Source: Streptomyces sp. TRM68416
Lineage (GTDB): Bacteria > Actinomycetota > Actinomycetes > Streptomycetales > Streptomycetaceae
Assembly (NCBI RefSeq): GCF_014596915.1
Contig: NZ_JACVWU010000002.1
Span: 186,001-250,000, forward strand
DNA: 64,000 nt
Reading direction: 5' to 3'
Shown here: positions 54,767-64,000 of the stretch, piece by piece
Layout of the letters: the number at the start of each line of letters is the position of its first letter
How positions within the stretch are numbered: the stretch's first letter is position 1
The notes under the pieces: model-generated
The model's database searches: none
What the model was told of the DNA's origin: nothing
Seen by the model: only the letters and a program-made list of their open reading frames with translations
Position numbers and translations under genes: made by a program

Positions 54767-54801
54767 GCCGATGGCCCCCCATGTAGGCCCTGACAACGCA
54801 G

Positions 54802-54833
54802 AATCGGACCGACCCCGAAAGGCCGGTCCGATT
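54802..54833 (-). terminator. pheT terminator
   Basis: AATCGGACCG and CGGTCCGATT form a perfect 10-bp stem with a 12-nt loop, 79 bp past the pheT stop. Confidence 0.75.
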
Positions 54834-54911
54834 CTGTCGACCGCATGACCCGGAAGGACCAGATCACCCAGAAAGGTCACTCGAACGAGTGAGGTGACCG
54901 AAAGGTGGTGC

Positions 54912-57424
54912 TCAGCCCCTCAGTACCGCCCCCGTGCGCTCGCCCGCGAGAGCCACCGCGGCGTCCCGGGCGGCCGAGGCCTCGTCCACCGTCAGCGTCC
55001 GGTCACCCGCGCGGAACCGCAGCGCATAGGCCAGCGACTTCTTCCCGTCGCCCAGCTGCTCGGCGTTCTCGTACACGTCGAACAGCCGGATGGCCTCCAG
55101 CAGGGAGCCCGCGCCCTCGCGCAGCGCGGCCTCCACCTCGGCGTGCGGCACGAACCTGTCGACGACGAGCGCGACGTCCTGCGTGGCCACCGGGAAGGTG
55201 GAGATGCTCGGCGCCTGCGGGGTGTCGTCGCCGACCCGCTCCAGGAGGTCCAGGTTCAGCTCCGCAGCGCAGGTGCGCGCGGGCAGGCCGAGGGTCTTGA
55301 GCACCCGCGGGTGCAGTTCGCCCGCGTGTCCGACGACCGTCTCCGTGCCGTCGACGACGACCGCCAGCTCGGCGCACCGGCCCGGGTGCCACGGCCCGTA
55401 CTGGCCGGAGCGCACGATCAGTTCGGCCCCCGCCTCGGTGGCGACCGTCCGGGCGGCCTCGACCGCGTCGGCCCAGCCGGCCGGGCGGCCCTTGCCCCAC
55501 CAGCCGGCCTGCTCGCGGGCGCCCGCGAGGACGACGGCGACGTGGCGCGGCTGCTCGGGCAGCACGGCGTCGAGTGCGGCGATCTCCTCGTCGGTGGGAC
55601 GCCGGTCCACGGGCAGGTGGGCGGCGGTCCCCCGCTCCTCGCGCGGCTGGAAGACCAGGCCGGTCTCGAAGAGGGCGAGGTCGTGCGAACCCCGGCCGTC
55701 GTTGCGCCGCAGGGCAGCCAGCAGGCCCGGCAGCAGCGACGTACGGAGCGCGGGCTCCTCGTCGTTGAGCGGGTTGGTGAGCTTCACGACGCGGCGGGCC
55801 GGGTCGTCGGCGTCCAGACCGAGCTGGTCGAAGACCTGCTCGCCGATGAACGGGTAGTTCGGCGCCTCGACGTAGCCCGCCCCGGCCAGGGCGCGGCCGA
55901 CGCGGCGGTGCAGCCGCTGCCGGTGCGTCAGGCCACGGCCGGACGGCGGCTTGGGCAGCGTGGAGGGCAGGTTCTCGTAGCCCTCCAGGCGGATGACCTC
56001 TTCGGCGAGGTCGTTCTGCTCAAGGAGGTCGGGCCGCCAGGACGGGACGGTGACGATCAGCTCGTCCTGCCCGTACACGTCACAGCCGACCTGCTGGAGG
56101 CGGCGTACGACGGTCTCGCGGCCGTAGTCGACGCCCGCCACCTTGTCCGGGTGGTCGGCGGCGACGGTGATGGTGTGTGGCGCGGACGGCGCGATGACCT
56201 CGGTGACACCGGCGTCGGCGGTACCGCCGGCCAGCAGCACCAGCAGGTCGACCGTGCGCTGGGCGGCGGCAGCGGCGGCGGCCGGGTCGACGCCCCGCTC
56301 GAAGCGGCGGGACGCCTCCGAGGACAGCTTGTGCCGGCGGGCGGTGCGCGCGATGGAGACGGCGTCGAAGTGCGCGGCCTCGATGACGACGTCGGTGGTG
56401 GCGCCGTCGGTGTCCGCGTGGTCCGCGATCTCCGTGTTGGCGCCGCCCATGACACCGGCGAGGCCGATCGGGCCGCGGTCGTCGATGATCACGAGGTCCT
56501 CGGCGTGCAGCTTCCGCTCGGTGCCGTCGAGGGTGACGATCTTCTCGCCCTCGGCGGCGCGGCGGACGCCGATGGTGCCCTGGACCAGCGCCCGGTCGTA
56601 GGCGTGCAGCGGCTGGCCGAGCTCCATCATCACGTAGTTGGTGATGTCGACGGCGAGGGAGATCGGGCGCATGCCGACCTTCTGCAGCCGGCGCTTCAGC
56701 CAGATCGGGGAGCGCGCCTCGGGGCTCAGGCCCGAGACGGTGCGGGCCGTGAAACGGTCGCAGCCGAGCGGCTCGGAGACCTGCACGGGGTAGCCGTAGG
56801 CGTTCGGCGCGGGGACGTCGAGCAGGGCCGGGTCGCGCAGCGGCAGGCCGTAGGCGATGGCGGTCTCGCGGGCGACGCCGCGGATGGACAGGCAGTCGCC
56901 GCGGTTGGCGGTGACGGCGATGTCCAGGACCTCGTCGACCAGTTCGAGGAGCTCGATGGCGTCCTTGCCGACCTCGGTCTCCGGCGGCAGCACGATGATG
57001 CCCTTGGTGCCGTCGTCGCCCATGCCCAGCTCGTCGCTGGAGCAGATCATGCCGTGCGAGTTGCGGCCGTAGGTCTTGCGCGCGGAGATGGCGAAGCCGC
57101 CGGGCAGCACGGCGCCCGGGAGCACGACCACGACCTTGTCGCCGACCTGGAAGTTCCGGGCGCCGCAGACGATCTCCTGGGGCTCGCCGGTGCCGTTGGC
57201 CTGGCCGACGTCGACGGTGCAGAAGCGGATCGGCTTCTTGAACTCCGTCAGCTCCTCGATGGTCAGCACCTGGCCGACGACCAGGGGGCCCTTGAGGCCG
57301 TCGCCGAGCTGCTCGACCGTCTCGACCTCGAGGCCGGCCGAAATGAGCTTGGCCTGCACATCGCGGCCGGTCTCGGTGGCCGGCAGGTCGACGTACTCCC
57401 GCAGCCAAGAAAGCGGGACCCGCA

Positions 57425-57425
<1 letters not shown>
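54912..57425 (-). CDS. pheT: Phenylalanyl-tRNA synthetase beta subunit
   Basis: An 837-residue beta subunit of the (alpha-beta)2 enzyme. An N-terminal tRNA-binding OB-type domain (about 40-150) includes [19 protein letters not shown], and the B3/B4 editing domain includes [18 protein letters not shown] (about 270) and [20 protein letters not shown]. The C-terminal FDX-ACB anticodon-binding part contains [19 protein letters not shown]. Its ATG overlaps the pheS stop by one base (TGATG), so the subunits are coupled. Confidence 0.95.
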
Positions 57426-58585
<1,160 letters not shown>

Positions 58586-58673
58586 TCACGGACTCACAGG
58601 GCCGCGTGCAGGACACAAAGGTGCCAAAGGCCGAGTCTAACGGGGTGCAGGTGGACGAATGCGCCCGCGGCCG

Positions 58674-59783
58674 TCAGGCGAGATACGCCGGTGCGGCCAC
58701 GGGCAACGTAAATCGGAACTCGGCGCCGCCGCCGGGGGCGCGGCCGACCGTGATGGTGCCGCCGTGGGCCTCGACGATGCCCTTGACGATGTAGAGCCCG
58801 AGGCCGGTGCCACCGCGCTTGCTGCCCCGCCAGAAGCGGGTGAAGACGCGGTTCATGGACTCCTCCGGGATGCCGGGCCCCTCGTCGCTCACCGTGACCG
58901 ACGTACCTGCGTCCTCCCCCTCGCGGGGGGACGTCGTGGGCATGACGTCAATCGTGACGCGTCCCTCGCCGTGCCGCACGGCATTTTCCAGCAGGTTGCT
59001 GAGCACCTGGTCGATCTTGTCGGGGTCGGCCCACAGGTCGGGCAGCGGCTGCTCGGTGCGCAGCAGGAACCGGTCGGCGGGCTGGCCGGCGGCGACGTAG
59101 GCCTGGATGTGGCGGCCGACGGCGGCCGCGATGTCGACGGGCTGGCGCCGCACCTCCAGCCTGCCGGAGTCGATGCGGGAGATGTCCAGCAGTTCGGCGA
59201 TGAGGCGGGTGACGCGGTCGGCATCGGCGTCGACGGTCTCCAGCATCAGCCGCTTCTGGTCGTCGGTGAACCTCTCCCACTTGGCGAGCAGCGTCGCCGT
59301 GAAGCCCTTGACGGAGGTGAGCGGGGAGCGCAGCTCGTGGGCGACGGTGGCGATCAGCTCGGCGTGGCTGCGCTCGGTGCGGCGGCGGGCCTCGGTGTCC
59401 CGCAGGGAGACCACGACCCGGCGGACGGGGCCGGTGGGCTCGGTGCGGACGTAGCGGGCCGAGACGAGCACTTCGCGGCCGCCGGGCAGCAGGAGGTTCC
59501 GCTCGGGCTGACGGACCCGGATGGCGAGGCCGCCGTAGGGGTCGGTGAGCTGCCACCAGCGGCGGCCCTCCAGGTCCTCTAACGGCAGCGCCTTCTCCAG
59601 CGGCTGTCCGAGGGCCTCGGCGGCGGGGACGGCGGCGATGCGCTCGGCGGCGGCGTTGAAGCAGATCACGCGCCCGTGTTCGTCGGCGACGACGAGCCCG
59701 TCGGGCAGGTCGTCGGGGTCGCACGCGTGAGCGGTGTACTCCCCGGCCCGTGCTCCCGGTACGCCGCTCGTGCCCACACTCAT
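58674..59783 (-). CDS. PAS-containing sensor histidine kinase (orphan)
   Basis: A 369-residue soluble kinase. A PAS domain (GLVVADEHGRVICFNAAAER, about 29-130) is followed by HisKA with H149 in VAHELRSPLTSV, the N box DQVLSNLLENAVRHG at about 258-272, G1 DEGPGIPEES at about 305 and G2 GGTGLGLYIVKG at about 329. There is no transmembrane helix, so the PAS domain must sense a cytoplasmic signal. No response regulator is adjacent; its partner lies elsewhere. Confidence 0.9.
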   Translation of the reverse strand: MSVGTSGVPGARAGEYTAHACDPDDLPDGLVVADEHGRVICFNAAAERIAAVPAAEALGQPLEKALPLEDLEGRRWWQLTDPYGGLAIRVRQPERNLLLPGGREVLVSARYVRTEPTGPVRRVVVSLRDTEARRRTERSHAELIATVAHELRSPLTSVKGFTATLLAKWERFTDDQKRLMLETVDADADRVTRLIAELLDISRIDSGRLEVRRQPVDIAAAVGRHIQAYVAAGQPADRFLLRTEQPLPDLWADPDKIDQVLSNLLENAVRHGEGRVTIDVMPTTSPREGEDAGTSVTVSDEGPGIPEESMNRVFTRFWRGSKRGGTGLGLYIVKGIVEAHGGTITVGRAPGGGAEFRFTLPVAAPAYLA

Positions 59784-59834
59784 CCCCGTACCCCACCTCT
59801 CGACTGACCGAGGGGCCCCGAGCTGGTCACCCTA

Positions 59835-60692
<858 letters not shown>

Positions 60693-60725
60693 CACTTTCG
60701 GCGACTACTTTCCATTACCAACACA

Positions 60726-60757
60726 ACGGACCCGCAGGTGAAAACCCACGGGTCCGT
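60726..60757 (-). terminator. Terminator after rplT
   Basis: ACGGACCCG at 60726-60734 and CGGGTCCGT at 60749-60757 form a perfect 9-bp stem with a 14-nt loop, 40 bp after the rplT stop, with TTGTGTT on the minus strand. Confidence 0.75.
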
Positions 60758-60797
60758 CCAGTCACGTCGGCTTCACGCCGGCGCAGCCACGCGTGCG

Positions 60798-61181
60798 TCA
60801 GGCCGCCTTGGGGGCGTTGACGTCCGACGGCAGCGCCTTCTGGGCGACCTCGACGAGCGCGGCGAACGCGTTCGCGTCGTTGACGGCCAGCTCGGCGAGG
60901 ATCTTGCGGTCGACCTCGACGTTGGCGGCCTTCAGGCCCTGGATGAAGCGGTTGTACGTGATGCCGTTGGCGCGGGCAGCGGCGTTGATGCGCTGGATCC
61001 ACAGCTGGCGGAAGTCACCCTTGCGCTTCTTGCGGTCGTTGTAGTTGTAGACCAGCGAATGGGTGACCTGCTCCTTGGCCTTGCGGTACAGGCGCGAACG
61101 CTGGCCACGGTAGCCGGAGGCCTGCTCCAGGATCGCCCGGCGCTTCTTGTGGGCGTTGACTGCCCGCTTGACGCGTGCCAC
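60798..61181 (-). CDS. rplT: Ribosomal protein L20
   Basis: A 127-residue basic protein beginning [20 protein letters not shown] and containing [17 protein letters not shown] and [21 protein letters not shown]20 binds 23S rRNA early in assembly and is needed for 50S subunits. It is the last gene of infC-rpmI-rplT. Confidence 0.97.
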   Translation of the reverse strand: MARVKRAVNAHKKRRAILEQASGYRGQRSRLYRKAKEQVTHSLVYNYNDRKKRKGDFRQLWIQRINAAARANGITYNRFIQGLKAANVEVDRKILAELAVNDANAFAALVEVAQKALPSDVNAPKAA

Positions 61182-61282
61182 TTTTTAACTCCTTGTAGCG
61201 GGGCCGTGGTTGGACTCACACGGCCCGGGTTCGAATGGGTCCCGGTCCTGACGTACGGCGCTCACGGGGAGCGCCGGGTACG

Positions 61283-61477
61283 TCACTTGCCGAGAAGCTT
61301 CTTGATCTTCGCGGCGTCGCCCGGGGCCATCTCGGCGTTGCCGGTGAGGCGACGCGTCACGCGGGACGACTTGTGCTCAAGCAGGTGGCGCTTGCCGGCG
61401 CGCTCACGGAGCACCTTGCCGGAGCCGGTGACCTTGAAGCGCTTGCTGGCACCGCTGTGCGACTTGTTCTTCGGCAT
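61283..61477 (-). CDS. rpmI: Ribosomal protein L35
   Basis: A 64-residue basic protein, [20 protein letters not shown], then [20 protein letters not shown]. It is the standard L35 length and lies between infC and rplT as in most bacteria. Confidence 0.97.
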   Translation of the reverse strand: MPKNKSHSGASKRFKVTGSGKVLRERAGKRHLLEHKSSRVTRRLTGNAEMAPGDAAKIKKLLGK

Positions 61478-61586
61478 AGCGCCGTTCTCTCCTCGTCGGT
61501 GGCGCTCCGGTGCCCGGTCGTGAAACCGGGCACATGGAGCGTCGCTCTTGTTTCGGTTGTGTCCTGGGGACTTGCGTCCCCCGGGA

Positions 61587-62234
61587 TCACGCCTCGGCGG
61601 AAGCCTCGGCAGGGGCCTCGGCGCTCTCGGTCTCCGCGACGTTCTGCGACTTGCCGGGGTTGGCCTTCGCGTCTGCCTTGCGGGCTTCCTGCGCCTGGCG
61701 GGCCTCGGCCATCGCCTCGGTCTTCTTCTTGTGCGGACCGAGAACCATGATCATGTTGCGGCCGTCCTGCTTCGGGTTCGACTCGACGAAACCGAGGTCC
61801 TGGACGTCCTCCGCGAGGCGCTGCAGCAGTCGGTAGCCCAGCTCGGGCCGGGACTGCTCGCGACCACGGAACATGATCGTGATCTTGACCTTGTCGCCCT
61901 GCTTGAGGAACCGGACGACGTGACCCTTCTTGGTGTCATAGTCGTGCGGGTCGATCTTCGGCCGGAGCTTCATCTCCTTGATGACCGTGTGCGCCTGGTT
62001 CTTGCGCGCCTCACGGGCCTTCATGGCCGACTCGTACTTGAACTTCCCGTAGTCCATGAGCTTGCACACGGGCGGACGGGCGTTCGCCGCGACCTCGACC
62101 AGGTCCAGGTCGTACTCCTGCGCAAGCTCCAGTGCCTTGGCCAGCGGGACAATGCCCACCTGCTCGCCACTGGGACCGACAAGTCGCACCTCGGGAACGC
62201 GAATCCGGTCGTTGATGCGGGGCTCGGCGCTGAT
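61587..62234 (-). CDS. infC: Translation initiation factor IF-3 (ATC start)
   Basis: A 215-residue IF3 that begins [20 protein letters not shown]. The N-terminal domain includes [20 protein letters not shown] and [15 protein letters not shown], and the C-terminal domain includes [20 protein letters not shown] and [13 protein letters not shown]. An Ala/Glu/Lys tail (about 175-215) is longer than in E. coli. The only start in register is ATC at 62232-62234, preceded by GAGGAGGATCC; no ATG or GTG exists nearby. IF3 suppresses non-standard starts, so the ATC lets IF3 limit its own synthesis. The leader also holds a terminator-like hairpin. Confidence 0.95.
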   Translation of the reverse strand: MSAEPRINDRIRVPEVRLVGPSGEQVGIVPLAKALELAQEYDLDLVEVAANARPPVCKLMDYGKFKYESAMKAREARKNQAHTVIKEMKLRPKIDPHDYDTKKGHVVRFLKQGDKVKITIMFRGREQSRPELGYRLLQRLAEDVQDLGFVESNPKQDGRNMIMVLGPHKKKTEAMAEARQAQEARKADAKANPGKSQNVAETESAEAPAEASAEA

Positions 62235-62319
62235 GGATCCTCCTCGGTTAGCACCACACGGCGGTCTGGCGGACAGCCGCGTATGTCTTCGTTCGTGAGA
62301 CCTAACCGCGCCGAAGCAC

Positions 62320-62350
62320 AAAAAATGCCCCGGACGATCACAGGCGGGGC
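62320..62350 (-). terminator. Leader terminator (attenuator) before infC
   Basis: On the infC strand GCCCCG and CGGGGC pair around a 12-nt loop, followed by ATTTTTT. It is one of the few canonical U-tract terminators in the window. It lies inside the operon leader, so readthrough must be controlled. Confidence 0.65.
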
Positions 62351-62407
62351 TCCAAAACACTACCGGAGCACCGACGCGATGACCGCGGGGCGCAATTTCG
62401 GACGACT

Positions 62408-62430
62408 CCATCGTCCGTACGGAACGATGG
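62408..62430 (-). promoter_or_regulatory. Stable hairpin in the infC leader
   Basis: CCATCGT and ACGATGG are perfect 7-bp arms around a CCGTACGGA loop, which itself can pair in part. It sits 58 bp upstream of the terminator. Confidence 0.55.
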
Positions 62431-62596
62431 TGGCCGCCTGACCGGGTGACCCGCCGCCCCGGGGGACGGTCAGGTGGGAGATCGGAGCCTCCACTTGTGG
62501 GCCGAGCACATGAGTGTCCGGCCGGTCGTTACACAAGGTTAGCAGCTACCCGGGGGCCGTGCGAATCCTCGTACACCTGGGCCTATCGTGTGGGAC

Positions 62597-62977
62597 ATGA
62601 GTGACACCCCTGCCGAATCCCCCGAGGCGCAGTCTCCCGAGGCTCCCGGCTTCGACGAGATGACCCGTGACATCGCCGAGGTCCCCGCCGTCGAGGTCAT
62701 CGTGACGGTCGCCGTCAACCTGATGAGCGCCGCCGCCGTGAAGCTCGGTCTGACCGAGGAGGGCGACAAGTACAAGGACCTGGACGAGGCCCGCAAGCTG
62801 GTCTCCGCCCTCGCCGGCCTCCTCGACGCGAGCACGACGGAGATCAGCTCGTTCCACGCGGCGCCGCTGCGGGACGGCCTGAAGTCGCTCCAGCTGGCCT
62901 TCCGCGAGGCCTCCCTCGTCCCCGACGAGCCGGGCCAGGGCCCGGGCGAGAAGTACACGGGCCCGATCTACGGCTAG
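62597..62977 (+). CDS. DUF1844 protein
   Basis: A 126-residue acidic protein. The DUF1844 core is IAEVPAVEVIVTVAVNLMSA, then AVKLGLTEEGDKYKDLDEAR and LLDASTTEISSFHAAPLRDG. It is the gene usually next to infC in actinobacteria, on the opposite strand. It has no known function. The ATG at 62597 is supported by MSDTPAESPEAQSPEAPGF, an acidic disordered start. Confidence 0.88.
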   Translation: MSDTPAESPEAQSPEAPGFDEMTRDIAEVPAVEVIVTVAVNLMSAAAVKLGLTEEGDKYKDLDEARKLVSALAGLLDASTTEISSFHAAPLRDGLKSLQLAFREASLVPDEPGQGPGEKYTGPIYG

Positions 62978-62981
62978 ACCG

Positions 62982-63710
62982 TTACCGCACATACAGGGGC
63001 TCGCCCGGTGGCGTCGCCTCGGCCGGCAGGAGTGCCAGGTCGAGGCCGCGCACCAGGCGGGCCCTCAGTGTTTCGTCGGCGGCGAGCCGCTCGGCGACCG
63101 CACGGGCGGCCTCCGCCGGGGCGGCGGCCGGGTCCAGGACGAGGGCGAGGGTGCCGTCGGCCTGTCCGGGCCCGAGGTGGGCGCGGAGCACGGCCGACTC
63201 GGCGGCCACCGCCGCCCGCACCGCCTCGACCACCGCCGGGTCGGCGAGCGGATCGGCCGTCGTACGCCCCTCCGCGACCGCCAGCAGCGCGGACCCCGTC
63301 AGCTCGAACGGCACCGGCCCCGCCATGTCCAGCACCACCGTGTCCGCCTTCTCGTGCGCGGCGGCCTCCAGCGCCTGGTGCAGGTGTACGGCGACGGGGC
63401 GGGCCGCCGGGTCCCAGCGGGCGAGGGAGTCGGTGGAGGTGAAGGCGGGCAGCGCCTTGCGGTCGCCGGCCCGCAGCGTCGGTACGGCCATGTCGCTGGT
63501 CTTCTCCCGGCGCAGCCCGTTCTCGTCCTCCTCGACCTCGCCGAGCACGGCGACGACCGGGACGAGCAGCCGGGCGCCCCTGAGCGCCCCGAGGACGGGC
63601 TCCAGGGCGGTGCGGTCCTCGGCCCAGGCCGCGAGCGCCGCGCTCAGCCGGGGGTCGGCGGAGCCGTCGTCGTCGGGGAAGGGAGAGTCGGGAATGTTCT
63701 TGTTCGCCAC
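62982..63710 (-). CDS. SseB-like protein
   Basis: A 242-residue protein that starts at GTG (VANKNIPDSPFPDDDGSADP) behind CGAGGACC. The SseB-family core is ALEPVLGALRGARLLVPVVA with DMAVPTLRAGDRKALPAFTS and LARWDPAARPVAVHLHQALE. SseB-type proteins occur near infC in Streptomyces, but their role is unknown; SseB of E. coli was named for serine sensitivity. It is convergent with the DUF1844 gene, 4 bp apart. Confidence 0.85.
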   Translation of the reverse strand: MANKNIPDSPFPDDDGSADPRLSAALAAWAEDRTALEPVLGALRGARLLVPVVAVLGEVEEDENGLRREKTSDMAVPTLRAGDRKALPAFTSTDSLARWDPAARPVAVHLHQALEAAAHEKADTVVLDMAGPVPFELTGSALLAVAEGRTTADPLADPAVVEAVRAAVAAESAVLRAHLGPGQADGTLALVLDPAAAPAEAARAVAERLAADETLRARLVRGLDLALLPAEATPPGEPLYVR

Positions 63711-63799
63711 GGTCCTCGACCCTATCGGGGGGATCCTGCTGCGCCTGTGCGGCCCCGGAAACGCGCCCGTGACGCCGCTCACGGAAGTCTCAGGTTTCC

Positions 63800-63828
63800 T
63801 TGACACACATCTAACGTCCGTCTAACGG
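63800..63828 (+). promoter_or_regulatory. Putative housekeeping promoter of the last gene
   Basis: TTGACA at 63800-63805 and TAACGG at 63823-63828 are 17 bp apart, about 33 bp before the ATG at 63861. The -35 box is a perfect consensus. Confidence 0.55.
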
Positions 63829-63860
63829 CAGGCACAGTCGCCGGTCCGAGCATCGCGGGC

Positions 63861-64000
63861 ATGGAGTCCTCCAGAGCGCGTCGCGACCGTCGTATCCCCC
63901 TGGTGCACATCGCCGCTCTCGCCGTCGTGGCCGCCGTCGGGGCCACGGCCGCGGGGACGGTGTACGTGCAGGCCCAGGCGCACGCTCCTACGGGCGCGGC
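63861..64000 (+). CDS. Secreted or membrane-anchored protein, N-terminal fragment
   Basis: The first 46 or so residues are MESSRARRDRRIPLVHIAA followed by a hydrophobic run LAVVAAVGATAAGTVYV and QAQAHAPTGA. This is a basic N-terminus with a signal anchor or signal peptide. The window ends before any family can be recognised. Confidence 0.55.
   Translation, partial: MESSRARRDRRIPLVHIAALAVVAAVGATAAGTVYVQAQAHAPTGA

Larger units (their letters stand above)
62235..62596 (-). promoter_or_regulatory. infC leader (about 360 bp) with structured RNA elements
   Basis: No gene is present. It holds a stable hairpin at 62408-62430, GCTCC/GGAGC pairing segments around 62346-62367, and a terminator-like hairpin at 62320-62350 with a run of U, about 90 bp before the start. 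A promoter element TAACCT (minus strand, near 62540) could start the transcript. Together they suggest attenuation of the IF3-L35-L20 operon. Confidence 0.55.

Overview
The window is high-GC (about 70 percent) actinobacterial chromosome with GC-rich third codon positions, frequent GTG starts, 4-bp GTGA/ATGA overlaps inside operons and long antisense open frames. Gene content and order (fused bluB-cobT, metNIQ, argH, an argCJBDR cluster, pheST, rplT-rpmI-infC) point to Streptomyces and resemble the core region I remember around SCO1550-SCO1600 of S. coelicolor; no alignment was run. It is almost all core chromosome: no secondary-metabolite cluster, prophage or intact insertion sequence was seen.

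Layout. 1-2150: end of an acetyltransferase gene and the folate-precursor pair pabB-pabC. 2339-2820: a Gly-Cys-Val-Val-Val tRNA cluster with promoter and terminator. 2876-5554: small hypothetical genes and a kinase-like phosphotransferase, around an intergenic stretch built from dispersed repeats. 5751-15028: a membrane Ser/Thr kinase, an RNA methyltransferase and corrin/siroheme genes (cysG-like, a bluB-cobT fusion with a huge disordered N-terminus, cobL). 15122-19538: an acetyltransferase, the metQ-metI-metN methionine importer with a Cys/Met-rich leader peptide, and a HAD phosphatase. 19608-27299: small membrane proteins, GNAT, a sigma-like factor, glpQ, plsC, and a TetR-MFS pair with a clear operator.

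27475-38899: arginine biosynthesis (argH apart; argC-J-B-D-R as one overlapping operon; ARG-box-like sequences before argH and argC). Between these blocks lie a secreted protein with a nearly identical internal duplication, a flavin-enzyme-like protein, and a three-gene flavin electron-transfer unit (membrane reductase, double FMN-binding protein, ApbE). 39038-49896: a beta-propeller-like protein, a double SMI1/KNR4 protein, a secreted GH51 arabinofuranosidase, small DUF proteins, a degenerate histidine phosphatase, a MocR regulator divergent from a DMT exporter, and a secreted glycosidase-like protein. 50074-54766: hydroxyacyl-CoA dehydrogenase, NUDIX, an NsdA-like regulator and a SpoIIE-type phosphatase. 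54912-62234: pheST, an orphan histidine kinase, an rRNA methyltransferase and rplT-rpmI-infC, where infC begins at ATC behind a leader containing a terminator hairpin. 62597-64000: DUF1844, an SseB-like protein and a truncated secreted or membrane protein.

The most notable points are regulatory: the metNIQ leader peptide, the infC leader and ATC start, and GC-rich dispersed repeats that share ends but carry alternative cores, one copy of which supplies the C-terminus of a phosphatase.
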